Shown: positions 19,352 to 27,793 of the stretch, piece after piece | Position numbering within the stretch: position 1 is the first letter of the stretch | Layout of the letters: each line of letters begins with the position of its first letter | Source: Kiloniella laminariae | Lineage (GTDB): Bacteria; Pseudomonadota; Alphaproteobacteria; Kiloniellales; Kiloniellaceae | DNA length: 64,000 nucleotides | Assembly: GCF_027214005.1 (NCBI RefSeq) | Contig: NZ_JAPWGY010000004.1 | Span: forward strand, 186,001-250,000 | Direction of reading: 5' to 3' | The notes under the pieces: generated by a model | Databases searched by the model: none | The model's input: only the letters and a program-made list of their open reading frames with translations | What the model was told of the DNA's origin: nothing | Program-made: the position numbers and the translations under genes

Positions 19352-21466
19352 GTGAGAGTGTTTCAAAAAACAGGTGCTTTCTTCTCAAGAATTCCGGGAT
19401 TACTAGCCCTGGTTTTTGTGGTTCAGGCTGTTTGGGCTTCAGCAGCCTTTTCTGCAGCTACGCCCTGGGTCGAGACAGATTATTCCCGTGTGCGCTTGAT
19501 TTCTGCTCAGGAAACACTTGGGGAACAGGGCTCCTTGATGATGGGGCTTGAGTTTGAGCTGGAAGAAGGGTGGAAGACCTACTGGCGCACCCCCGGAGAT
19601 GCGGGCTATCCGGTTTCTCTTGAGCTTGAAGGAAGTGAAAATCTGGCAACATCAGAATTTTTCTGGCCTGTACCTCATCGCTTTACTCTTTTTGGCCTGG
19701 AAACTTTTGGCTACAGCGAAGCTGTTATCTTCCCTTTTGAGGTCAAAGCCACCGATCCGGGGCAGGATCTGCTGCTGAGGGGGCAGATAAGCTATCTCTT
19801 GTGCAAGGAAATCTGCATTCCTTTTGACGCTGATGTCTCTATCAGAATTCCTGCTGGAGACGCTTTCCCGTCGCTTGAAACCTCTTTGATTGATGCAGCG
19901 GTTGGATTGGTGCCGGGGAAAGGGGCGGAATCTGGTCTGGCCGTGGATCAGGCTTTTCTACAGGGACGAAAGGATTCTCTTGAATATCGGATCCTTGTTT
20001 CTTCGACCAAGGAAGGGTTTGTTGCGCCGGATCTTATTGTTGAAGGCCCTCCAGAGTTCTCTTTTTCCAAACCGGAGGTCGTGCTTGGGGATGATGGGAC
20101 AACAGCTGTTTTAACCCTTGCGGTCGATGTTGACCCACAAAGTGGGACAGTGGTGGAGGGAAAACAGCTCCGGTTACTGCTGGTGGATGGGGCCAGGGGG
20201 CTAGAGGTCGAGAAGATTGCACGGTTTGATCCTGCAGCTGTGGGGGCTGAGACATCATTTGATGAGTTTGCCGTGATTCTGGCTGTGGCATTGCTGGGTG
20301 GCTTTATTCTGAACCTGATGCCCTGTGTACTTCCTGTCTTGTCGCTCAAGATGCTCTCAGTCATAAAACATGGTGGGCGTAAAGGATCAGCTTTGAGGCG
20401 CAGCTTCCTGATGACCAGTGCAGGTATTGTCAGCTCTTTTCTTCTGCTTGCTGGTTTGGCGATCGGGGTAAAAGCACTCGGTGTATCTGTCGGTTGGGGG
20501 ATACAGTTCCAGCAACCGCTTTTCCTTATTGTGATGGCGGTTATTGTTACTCTTTTTGCAGCCAATCTGTTTGGCTGGTTCGAGGTGCTGGCCCCTTCTT
20601 CCTTGAATGACAGAGCCGTGGCGGCCGCAAGTTCTCCCAGCCTTCGGGGGGATTTTTTTACCGGTGTGTTCGCAACCTTGCTGGCCACGCCTTGTTCCGC
20701 CCCTTTCCTTGGGACAGCTGTTGGCTTTGCTTTGGCAAGAGGCAGCTTTGAGATCCTGGTGATCTTTACGTTTCTCGGTCTGGGGATGGCGATCCCCTAT
20801 CTTCTTGTAGCCTTGAGACCTGGCTTTGCGACTTTGCTGCCGAAACCCGGGGCCTGGATGGTGCGTTTAAAGGTTTGTCTGGGGTTATTGCTTCTTGGAA
20901 CCGGGGGCTGGTTGCTTTCGGTATTACAGGTCCAGGTCGGTTCTCTCGCTACGTTTCTTATTGGCGGATTGTTGCTGGCCGGGCTTGTCGTGATGGCATT
21001 CCAGTCTCAGGGGCTGCTCCGCAGAGGGGGCGTGGTCAGTATTCTGGCCGCTTTGGCTCTTGTTGTGCCAACGGTCTTTGCAGATGTTCCCAAGGCTGAA
21101 ATCAAAGATGATCTGTGGAACAACTTTGATGTTGAAAGTATTCCGAAAATCGTGGCGGATGGCCGTATCGTCTTTGTCGATGTGACGGCGGATTGGTGTC
21201 TGACCTGTCAGGTCAACAAGAAACTGGTGCTGGATCGGGAAGAAATACGGGGTTTTCTGGCCACAGATCAGGTGGTGCCAATGCTGGCTGACTGGACTTT
21301 GCCGAATCAGGAGATCACAGCCTACCTGAAAAGTTATGGGCGATATGGTATTCCGTTTAATATCGTTTATGGTCCGGGCGCGCCTGATGGAATTGTGCTA
21401 TCTGAACTGCTGACGATGGAAGAGACACTTGAAGCTTTTAAAAAAGCATCCGCTCGACAAGAATAA
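19352..21466 (+). CDS. DsbD/ScsB-like thiol:disulfide interchange protein
   Basis: Membrane protein that carries reducing power from cytoplasmic thioredoxin to periplasmic partners. Order of parts: signal peptide, periplasmic domain with the Cys pair in LCKEICIPFD, a transmembrane DsbD core with NLMPCVLPVLSLKM and LATPCSAPFLGT holding the two redox cysteines, and a C-terminal thioredoxin domain with TADWCLTCQVNK. The N-terminal domain looks like ScsB rather than E. coli DsbD. The start is uncertain: GTG at 19352 or 19358 gives a clean signal peptide, while the reading frame is open back to a GTG at 19271. The peroxiredoxin follows after 55 bp, a sensible redox partner. Confidence 0.88.
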   Translation: MRVFQKTGAFFSRIPGLLALVFVVQAVWASAAFSAATPWVETDYSRVRLISAQETLGEQGSLMMGLEFELEEGWKTYWRTPGDAGYPVSLELEGSENLATSEFFWPVPHRFTLFGLETFGYSEAVIFPFEVKATDPGQDLLLRGQISYLLCKEICIPFDADVSIRIPAGDAFPSLETSLIDAAVGLVPGKGAESGLAVDQAFLQGRKDSLEYRILVSSTKEGFVAPDLIVEGPPEFSFSKPEVVLGDDGTTAVLTLAVDVDPQSGTVVEGKQLRLLLVDGARGLEVEKIARFDPAAVGAETSFDEFAVILAVALLGGFILNLMPCVLPVLSLKMLSVIKHGGRKGSALRRSFLMTSAGIVSSFLLLAGLAIGVKALGVSVGWGIQFQQPLFLIVMAVIVTLFAANLFGWFEVLAPSSLNDRAVAAASSPSLRGDFFTGVFATLLATPCSAPFLGTAVGFALARGSFEILVIFTFLGLGMAIPYLLVALRPGFATLLPKPGAWMVRLKVCLGLLLLGTGGWLLSVLQVQVGSLATFLIGGLLLAGLVVMAFQSQGLLRRGGVVSILAALALVVPTVFADVPKAEIKDDLWNNFDVESIPKIVADGRIVFVDVTADWCLTCQVNKKLVLDREEIRGFLATDQVVPMLADWTLPNQEITAYLKSYGRYGIPFNIVYGPGAPDGIVLSELLTMEETLEAFKKASARQE

Positions 21467-21521
21467 TCAAGAGTAACATGACAACATTGCCCAAAGCAGG
21501 GCTCAAAACGGGGAAAAGAAT

Positions 21522-22004
21522 ATGACAATCACTGTTGGAGCGAAGGTCCCTTCGGCTACCATCTGGAACAAAGATGCTGAAGGAATGAACAAGATTGATT
21601 TTGCCGAGTTTTGCTCTGGTAAAACCATTGCCCTTTTTGCGGTCCCTGGAGCGTTTACGCCGACGTGCCAGGATAACCACTTTCCAAGCTTTAAAAAGTA
21701 TGTCCAGTCCTTCAAGGACAAGGGGGTTGATATTATCGCCTGCCTTTCTGTGAATGATGCCTTTGTCATGCGTGCCTGGGGCCAGAAGCTGGATGCCGAA
21801 GGCGATATTCTGATGCTGGCTGACGGAAATGGTGATCTTGCAAAAGCCCTGGGCCTCACGCTTGACGGAACGGGTTTTGGACTGGGGTTACGTTCCGCTC
21901 GTTTTTCCATGCTGATCAAGGATGGCACTGTAACCGCCTTGAATGTGGATGACGCAGGAAGTTATGAAGTTTCTGACGCGGATACTCTGTTAAAAGCATT
22001 GTAG
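21522..22004 (+). CDS. Peroxiredoxin (Prx5 family)
   Basis: A 160-residue thiol peroxidase that reduces hydrogen peroxide and organic peroxides. The peroxidatic cysteine is residue 49 in VPGAFTPTCQDNHFPSF, the Prx5 signature. The only other cysteines are Cys31 and one in DIIACLSVNDAF, so the resolving thiol may be glutathione or glutaredoxin. It lies directly downstream of the DsbD-like reductase and may share its transcript. Confidence 0.93.
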   Translation: MTITVGAKVPSATIWNKDAEGMNKIDFAEFCSGKTIALFAVPGAFTPTCQDNHFPSFKKYVQSFKDKGVDIIACLSVNDAFVMRAWGQKLDAEGDILMLADGNGDLAKALGLTLDGTGFGLGLRSARFSMLIKDGTVTALNVDDAGSYEVSDADTLLKAL

Positions 22005-22085
22005 AGCACAAAACTAAAGAATGGTGTTTCGCTTCGTTGCCAGAGTTTTCTGTCCAGATCTCTATTGTAAGATCGACGGGTAGGC

Positions 22086-22835
22086 TCAGGGGCGGGCCGG
22101 AAGAGCCGGTCCGCCAGCAACGGGGAGATTGCCGATTTCTCGAACAAGCTTCTGCACGATTGCCTGCCTGTAATCATCATAAGAATTTGCCTTGATAACA
22201 AAGCTGTTGAAGCCGCCTGTGACCTGGCTTCGAAAATAGCTGTCGAGGGTAGGGATGTCGTTCACAATAGCTAGTCCGTTGATTGTAATATTGTTTTTGA
22301 CCGCAACATCACGCAAGTAGTGAACCGGAATACCATCATTGTTCCTGCCATCTCCGGAAATATCAAGAGTGCGCCTGGAAGAATGGAAAGGGCTGCGGTT
22401 AAAGATATGGATCGATTGTGCGATTACTGCTGAGAGAGATGTCGAACCGATCGGCACCGAGCGTGGCAAACGGGCTATCTCTGCGGCCACGGCTTCAAAA
22501 CTTCCCGGAGGTCCGATCAGCGTCCAGGGCAGCACCACATCCTGATTGCTGCTGCTTGACCACTGAATGAGGGTGAGGGCGATTTTCTGGTGGTGACCCA
22601 GCTGAACAGCTTCCCTGATTTCCTTGGAATTCAGGGCATAGGCTATCCCCTGCATTTGCTGAATATACTCGTACTGATCGACGCTATAGGAACAGTCAAT
22701 GGCAAGGATGAGCTGGAGATCTACCTGTGGAGGAAGCGAGAGGTTTGTCTGTGCAAGAGCCGGGAAGTTCATAAAACTGAAAATAACAAGCAGACAGTGC
22801 CGAACACCGCGGAGAGAAGACGTGAAGTGAACCAT
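22086..22835 (-). CDS. Secreted DUF1194 (von Willebrand A-like) protein
   Basis: A 249-residue protein with an N-terminal signal peptide (cleavage likely near FPALAQT) and a DUF1194 domain. The segment LILAIDCSYSVDQYEY has the DxSxS pattern of a metal-ion-dependent adhesion site, and DISGDGRNNDG is a second acidic motif of VWA folds. No function is established for the family. It stands alone, convergent with the peroxiredoxin gene and divergent from the flagellin. Confidence 0.88.
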   Translation of the reverse strand: MVHFTSSLRGVRHCLLVIFSFMNFPALAQTNLSLPPQVDLQLILAIDCSYSVDQYEYIQQMQGIAYALNSKEIREAVQLGHHQKIALTLIQWSSSSNQDVVLPWTLIGPPGSFEAVAAEIARLPRSVPIGSTSLSAVIAQSIHIFNRSPFHSSRRTLDISGDGRNNDGIPVHYLRDVAVKNNITINGLAIVNDIPTLDSYFRSQVTGGFNSFVIKANSYDDYRQAIVQKLVREIGNLPVAGGPALPARP

Positions 22836-23115
22836 AGGTGCTCCAGTATTATCCCGGTTTCATCAAGAGGGCATCTGTCTGAACGTCAAGAGGACTCCTG
22901 AATTTTCCCATTGATCCCCTTCTGGTTATAGAAGGGGAGGGCAGGCATCTGATTGTAGCTGATTTTACCATTAAATATAAATTCCAGTTTGGATCTCCCG
23001 AGTCTTTTATTTTGCCTGAGGTATAAGGAATGCGATAATAACGGCTCCTTATATCTTTGTTGTTTTGCCCAATAGCTTGTTTTTAATGATGGAATATCGC
23101 TAGGCATAATTTAGC
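22836..23115. other. Intergenic region between DUF1194 gene and flagellin promoter
   Basis: AT-rich DNA without a supported gene. It contains an 8-bp hairpin CCCCTTCT/AGAAGGGG with a 6-nt loop at about 22917-22938 lacking a T-run on either strand, so I do not call a terminator. Confidence 0.4.
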
Positions 23116-23142
23116 TAAAATTTTATTAAAATTAGCCGCTAT
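23116..23142 (+). promoter_or_regulatory. Sigma-28 (FliA)-like promoter for the flagellin
   Basis: TAAA at 23116-23119, exactly 15 bases, then GCCGCTAT at 23135-23142. The enterobacterial FliA consensus is TAAA-N15-GCCGATAA; the match is complete in the -35 box and spacing and 6 of 8 in the -10 box. The predicted transcript start is about 100 nt before the flagellin ATG. Confidence 0.65.
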
Positions 23143-23253
23143 TTGGAATCGTAACTCATTGATTTTTTTCGAAATCAGGCTCAGAATATAAGGTGAGTAC
23201 AGGTGCATTGCGCAGGTATGCGTGTAACACTCTCTAAGTATGGAGACGGTCAA

Positions 23254-24057
23254 ATGCCTACCGTTAATGGCTCGTCGTATAGCGCGACTACGCTTAAGAA
23301 TTCACTTATACAACAGAATAATGTCAATAAGCTGGCAAGCGGCTCGAACTTTCCAAAGGCATCTGATGCGGCTGCCTCTCTGGCGATTTCGGCCGTGCTT
23401 CAGGCTGATACCGTTGTTTTGAACCAAAATGCGGCAACGGCTGCACAAGGGGCAAGTATTGGTCAGATTGCCGACGGCGGTCTGGCTCGGATTTCAGAAG
23501 GCCTTGTTCGTCTGAAGGAACTGGCAGGGCAGGCTCTGGGGGCTTCCCAGGATCCGAGCAGCCTGAATGCGATTAATGCCGAGTTTGTTCAGATCAGAGA
23601 TGAGATCTCAGGTGTTGCCGGACAAACCACGTTTAATGGGCAAGGCTTGCTGGATAACACCGGTAGCCAGAGCTTTCTGATCGGCACGGATGTCGGCGAT
23701 ACGATCAATCTGGATAATGTTGATGCCACGGGCGGCGCGCTCGGGATTTCGGGATTGACCGTTGATACCGTTGGAAATGCCACAACAGCTTTGGCCAGTA
23801 TCGACAATGCGATTAACGTTGTCAGTGGCTATCGGGCAGGAATCGGTGCTGCGGTATCCCGCTTTGAAGTGGCTGGTGAAAACATTGCCAGCCAGGTAGA
23901 GAACGTCAAGGCGGCCAATTCAGCGTTGGCTGATTCAGATATCGCTGCCCAGGTGACAAGCCTGGTGACATCGAAAGTTCTGAACGAGGTCGGCCTCTCT
24001 GCCCGGGCACAGGCGAATAATAATCCTCAAGCTCTGCTCAGGCTTCTGGAAAGATAA
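23254..24057 (+). CDS. Short divergent flagellin
   Basis: Flagellar filament protein of 267 residues with recognisable N- and C-terminal flagellin domains. KLASGSNFPKASDAAASLAIS corresponds to the usual SSGLRINSAKDDAAGLAIS region, followed by IADGGLARISEGLVRLKELAGQA, TTFNGQGLL, and a C-terminal NVKAANSALADSDIAAQ segment. The N-terminal D0 helix is about seven residues shorter than in typical flagellins and the central variable domain is very small. The ATG at 23254 has GGAGA at 23242; an upstream in-frame start at 23203 lacks this. No other flagellar gene is in the window, but the sigma-28-like promoter upstream supports motility-linked expression. Confidence 0.88.
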   Translation: MPTVNGSSYSATTLKNSLIQQNNVNKLASGSNFPKASDAAASLAISAVLQADTVVLNQNAATAAQGASIGQIADGGLARISEGLVRLKELAGQALGASQDPSSLNAINAEFVQIRDEISGVAGQTTFNGQGLLDNTGSQSFLIGTDVGDTINLDNVDATGGALGISGLTVDTVGNATTALASIDNAINVVSGYRAGIGAAVSRFEVAGENIASQVENVKAANSALADSDIAAQVTSLVTSKVLNEVGLSARAQANNNPQALLRLLER

Positions 24058-24073
24058 TCTCGCGTTTTGAATA

Positions 24074-24113
24074 CCAAGGCATGGCTTCTTATTTATAGGA
24101 AGCCATGCCTTGG
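24074..24113. other. 15-bp hairpin overlapping the 3' end of rnhA
   Basis: Perfect inverted repeat CCAAGGCATGGCTTC / GAAGCCATGCCTTGG with a 10-nt loop, placed where the convergent flagellin and rnhA genes meet. The last codons and stop of rnhA are inside it. There is no T-run on either side, so it may block transcription or protect 3' ends rather than act as a standard terminator. Confidence 0.6.
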
Positions 24114-24532
24114 CGTGCGAGTTCGTCGGCACGTTCATTTTCAGGATGCCCGGCATGCCCCTTGACCCATCGCCATTCAACATCATGGGGTTTTAGGGCT
24201 GTTTCCAGACGTTGCCAGAGTTCCGCATTTTTGACGGGTTTTTTATTGGCCGTCTTCCAGCCGTTCCTACGCCAGTTATGAATCCACTTGGTAATTCCGT
24301 CTTTCACATAGACGCTGTCTGTGGTCAGGATGACATACGTCGGCTTTTTAAGGGCTTCCAATGCAAAGATGGCGCCCTGGAGTTCCATGCGGTTATTGGT
24401 TGTTTCCGCTTCGCCCCCACAAAGCTCTTTCTCTGTTTCTTTATAGCGCAACAGGGCGCCCCAACCACCGGGGCCCGGGTTTCCAGAGCAGGCACCATCG
24501 GTGAAGATCTCTACAGGTGTTTTCTTGGTCAT
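24089..24532 (-). CDS. rnhA: Ribonuclease HI
   Basis: Endonuclease that cleaves the RNA strand of RNA-DNA hybrids. The 147 residues carry the four metal-binding acids at Asp12, Glu50, Asp72 and Asp136 in [27 protein letters not shown] and ENERADELA. Its ATG overlaps the thrB stop by four bases (ATGA), so it is translationally coupled as the last gene of ispH-thrB-rnhA. Confidence 0.97.
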   Translation of the reverse strand: MTKKTPVEIFTDGACSGNPGPGGWGALLRYKETEKELCGGEAETTNNRMELQGAIFALEALKKPTYVILTTDSVYVKDGITKWIHNWRRNGWKTANKKPVKNAELWQRLETALKPHDVEWRWVKGHAGHPENERADELARQGMASYK

Positions 24533-25494
24533 AGGGTGATGCCGTAATCGCTGACAGATTTGACGGATTGATGGAACCGCAGCTTGTTAAGGTATTCCAG
24601 CGGATCCTTGGGTTTGACAAAGGCGCCTGCGGGGTGGTTGATCCAGTCGTAGAGGCGGGTCAGCAGAAAACGGAAAGCAGCACCCCGGGCCAGTATAGGT
24701 AGGGCTTCCAGTTCTTCCCGGGTTAGCGGTTTGGTCTCCTGATAGGCCCGGGTCATTAGTTGGGCCTTGGTAACGTTAAAGCTGTTGTCCTGTTCAAAAC
24801 ACCAGGCATTGAGGCAGATGGCTATTTCATAGGCGAGCACGTCATTACAGGCGAAGTAAAAATCAATGACGCCTGAGAGATTCTCGTGAATGAAAAAGAC
24901 ATTATCCTGGAACATGTCCGCGTGGATAACCCCTTTGGGCAGACTGTCCGGCCAGTTGGCTGAGAGAAACGTCAGTTCTTGTTCAAGTTCTCTGGTGAGG
25001 CCGGGTTTCACCTGGTCACCTTTACCTTCGCAGGCTTCCAGAAGCTGTTCCCAACCTGAAACGGAGAGCGAGTTCGGTCTCTCTAAGGGAAAGTTGGCAC
25101 CCGCGAGATGCATCTCTGCCATGGTCTTGCCAAGGGCACGACAATGGAACGGCTGTATCCGCCGGGGCCACATGCCATCGAGAAAAGCCGTGATGGCTGC
25201 TGGTCGACCACACAGTGTGCGCAGAAACTCTCCGTCCTTGCCTGCAATCGGCACCGGACAGGAGATGCCTTGGGCGGCAAGGTGTTGCATATAGCCGAGG
25301 AAAAAGGGCAGATCTTCTTTTTTGACCCGTTTCTCGTAGAGGGTGAGAATATAGTTCCCGGCTGTGGTGTGCAGGATATAGTTGGAGTTTTCTACGCCCT
25401 CGGCGATTCCCTTGAGAGAAAGGACTTCTCCAATATCGTACTCGGTGAGAAAGGATTCGACTTCATCGTCGGGAACTTCGGTATAAACGGCCAT
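24529..25494 (-). CDS. thrB: Homoserine kinase, APH-fold type
   Basis: Phosphorylates homoserine for threonine synthesis. This 321-residue protein is of the aminoglycoside-phosphotransferase-like (ThrB type II) form found in alphaproteobacteria and pseudomonads. Motifs are [11 protein letters not shown] at the N-terminus, [14 protein letters not shown] as the catalytic loop and [11 protein letters not shown] as the metal-binding loop. It starts seven bases after the ispH stop and overlaps rnhA. Confidence 0.95.
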   Translation of the reverse strand: MAVYTEVPDDEVESFLTEYDIGEVLSLKGIAEGVENSNYILHTTAGNYILTLYEKRVKKEDLPFFLGYMQHLAAQGISCPVPIAGKDGEFLRTLCGRPAAITAFLDGMWPRRIQPFHCRALGKTMAEMHLAGANFPLERPNSLSVSGWEQLLEACEGKGDQVKPGLTRELEQELTFLSANWPDSLPKGVIHADMFQDNVFFIHENLSGVIDFYFACNDVLAYEIAICLNAWCFEQDNSFNVTKAQLMTRAYQETKPLTREELEALPILARGAAFRFLLTRLYDWINHPAGAFVKPKDPLEYLNKLRFHQSVKSVSDYGITL

Positions 25495-25500
25495 GGGATC

Positions 25501-26469
25501 TCAGTGAATTTCTTTGTTGGCTGTCGTGTCTGACAGGGTCTTGGGGACTTTGAAGACAACGTCTTCATCCCTGATATTGACTTCTTCGATGCGCACATCA
25601 AAGTGTGCGCGAAAAGCATCGATAACCTCTTCTACAAGAACCTCCGGCGCAGAAGCGCCAGCCGTGATGCCAAGAGTCTTGATCCCGGCAAGCCGATCCC
25701 ACTGGATATCCGTCGCACGTTGGACAAGTGCTGCCTTTTCACAGCCCTGTTTGAAGGCGACCTCTACCAGGCGCTTGGAGTTTGATGAGTTGGGGGCACC
25801 GATAACCAATAGAGCATCGCATCTGGCAGAAATGGCTTTCACGGCTTCCTGGCGGTTGGTCGTGGCGTAGCAGATGTCTTCCTGTTTTGGCCCCATCATG
25901 TTTGGAAAACGCCTGAGCAGAATTTTGATAATTGACGCCGTGTCATCGACCGAAAGAGTGGTCTGGGTTACATAGGCGAGATTCTCGCTATCCGGCACAA
26001 CGAGTTCTTCGGCATCCTGCTCGGTTTCAACCAGAACAATAGAGTTGTCGCTGAGCTGTCCCATGGTTCCAATGACTTCGGGGTGACCAGCGTGACCGAT
26101 CAATATCACCTGCCGCCCGTCTTTTTCATGGCGTTCTGCTTCGCGATGGACCTTGCTGACCAAGGGGCAGGTCGCATCAAAGTAAAGCAGGTTTCTCGCC
26201 TTGGCTGCTTCCGGAACGGATTTGGGGACGCCATGGGCAGAGAAAATGACAGGAACGCCTTCAGGAACTTCATCCAGTTCCTGTACAAAAATGGCCCCTT
26301 TTTGTTCCAGACTCTCAACCACAAAACGGTTGTGAACAATTTCATGGCGTACGTAGACCGGAGCACCATGTTTGACGAGCGCGCGTTCGACGATCTCGAT
26401 CGCGCGATCCACACCGGCACAGAAGCCTCTGGGGCTTGCAAGTAAAATTGTCAGGGCGGGTTTGGTCAT
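25501..26469 (-). CDS. ispH: 4-hydroxy-3-methylbut-2-enyl diphosphate reductase
   Basis: Iron-sulfur enzyme of the last step of the MEP isoprenoid pathway, yielding IPP and DMAPP. The 322-residue form starts at the ATG at 26469 with [20 protein letters not shown]; the open frame continues upstream without a better start. Cluster cysteines are seen in [18 protein letters not shown] and [11 protein letters not shown]. It is the first gene of the ispH-thrB-rnhA operon. ispE of the same pathway is at 53.7 kb. Confidence 0.96.
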   Translation of the reverse strand: MTKPALTILLASPRGFCAGVDRAIEIVERALVKHGAPVYVRHEIVHNRFVVESLEQKGAIFVQELDEVPEGVPVIFSAHGVPKSVPEAAKARNLLYFDATCPLVSKVHREAERHEKDGRQVILIGHAGHPEVIGTMGQLSDNSIVLVETEQDAEELVVPDSENLAYVTQTTLSVDDTASIIKILLRRFPNMMGPKQEDICYATTNRQEAVKAISARCDALLVIGAPNSSNSKRLVEVAFKQGCEKAALVQRATDIQWDRLAGIKTLGITAGASAPEVLVEEVIDAFRAHFDVRIEEVNIRDEDVVFKVPKTLSDTTANKEIH

Positions 26470-26713
26470 AGGTCTGGTCCGTTGTTTTACAGAGGATAGC
26501 CCAACTGGAATCTGGGGCAAACCTAATACAGTGGCCCGGCAGAGAAAAGCACTAAAGGGATATCAAAATTCACATATAGATACCTTGGAACTGTGATGAG
26601 ACTTTGCAACCACTTGATTAGACGCTAAAGTTGCCGCGAGCCAGTGACATGGTTCTGGATAATCTTCTTTTATGGGTGTCAGCCCGGTGTTTGGATATGG
26701 GAAAAGTTGTTTC

Positions 26714-27280
26714 ATGGGTCGCGTTTTGAATTGGTCAGCGGTATGTCGTTTTTCTTTGCCGTCCCAGGTTTCTTCTATCCTGCTTGTGCTGGCTGGTGTT
26801 CTGGTCGCTGGTTGTGGGCTGATTGAGCCAGAAAAAGCACCGCCGAAGTGTCCTGAACTGATTGTGCTCAAAGAAGCCAAGGAAATGACCCGTTTCGAAG
26901 GAAACGGTCGCGATCTTACCGATGTAAGTTTCGAGGCTGACATCAACAATTTTGTCTCGGGCTGTATCCTGGATGAGGAAACAAATAACCTGGAAAACCA
27001 GGTTGTCGTCAGATTCGAACTGACCCAGGGGCCTGCGAGCAAAGGCGTTGCCGAATTCCGCTATTTTGTTGCTGTCGCGACCCTGGACAGAAAAATTCTG
27101 ACCCGCGAATCCTTTGGCTTGACGACACCTTTCGAAGGAAACCAGACGTCGATTGCTGTTGTAGATAATATTTTCCCAACCATCCCGTTGCGTGATGGCA
27201 AAACGGGAGAAGATTATATCATCTTTGTCGGCTTTGAGCTGTCCCGCAGTGAACTCTATTACAATCGAACCAAGCTCTGA
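26714..27280 (+). CDS. Putative lipoprotein of unknown function
   Basis: A 188-residue protein with a lipoprotein signal: a hydrophobic stretch SSILLVLAGVLVAGC ends in the lipobox VAGC, so the mature N-terminus would be the lipidated Cys of CGLIEPEK. The rest is a beta-rich domain without a motif I recognise (EFRYFVAVATLDRKIL, DYIIFVGFELSRSELYY). The ATG at 26714 fits the signal peptide length; another in-frame ATG lies at 26672. It is divergent from ispH. I do not recognise the family. Confidence 0.75.
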   Translation: MGRVLNWSAVCRFSLPSQVSSILLVLAGVLVAGCGLIEPEKAPPKCPELIVLKEAKEMTRFEGNGRDLTDVSFEADINNFVSGCILDEETNNLENQVVVRFELTQGPASKGVAEFRYFVAVATLDRKILTRESFGLTTPFEGNQTSIAVVDNIFPTIPLRDGKTGEDYIIFVGFELSRSELYYNRTKL

Positions 27281-27521
27281 CTTCACCTCCGATAGTCTGG
27301 GCGGGTCGGTCTTCCTATTCGCATCTTGAGCCGTGTCTTTGATGGAATCGATGAGTTTCCTATCGTAAACTTTTGCCCGCTGTGGCAGGGCTAAGTCTCT
27401 GTCTTTGCAGCAGGCTTGTCGCGATCATCCTGTTTCTTGTCGTATGTGGTTGACTTTTGCCGGGAAGAGGGTAAACCTCTATACAAGCTGTTGTAGCGAT
27501 ACAATATGCAACGCTGCCGTA

Positions 27522-27742
27522 TGATCTCTCGCGGGAGAGACTGTCGCTGGGTTTCTTAAGGGAAACATAGTAGATGGCGCCGAAGGAGCAACCGCCCCGG
27601 AAACTCTCAGGCAAAAGGACCGCATGGGGTAGGCAACTCTGGAAAGCTTTGAAATAAATCACAAAGCACCGACGGAGTAAGCAGGAATTCGGGTATTCCC
27701 GGTTTTCTGTGAATCTCTCAGGTCCGCAGACAGAGGGGGACG
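27522..27742 (+). promoter_or_regulatory. Tandem glycine riboswitch upstream of gcvT
   Basis: Two consecutive glycine aptamers. The first (about 27524-27628) has the core GCGCCGAAGGAGCAA and AAACTCTCAGGCAAAAGGACCG. After a short linker, the second (about 27634-27741) has CTCTGGAAAGC, GCACCGACGGAGTAAGCA, ATCTCTCAGGTCCGCAGACA and GAGGGG. The element ends about 50 nt before the gcvT start, where glycine binding would turn on the cleavage system. No strong terminator stem is evident between the second aptamer and gcvT, so control may be at translation initiation. Confidence 0.93.
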
Positions 27743-27793
27743 CAAGAGCCAGTGAGCTGTTGTGTTCTATACCTTTTGTTTTGGAGCCAGTGA

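Noticed and set aside
22917-22938. Hairpin CCCCTTCT/AGAAGGGG as a terminator
   Set aside because: No T-run on either strand and no gene ends there.
27450-27485. Promoter TTGACT...TATACA upstream of the glycine riboswitch
   Set aside because: The spacer is 24 bases, too long; an alternative -10 (TAAACC) at 16 bases is a weak match.
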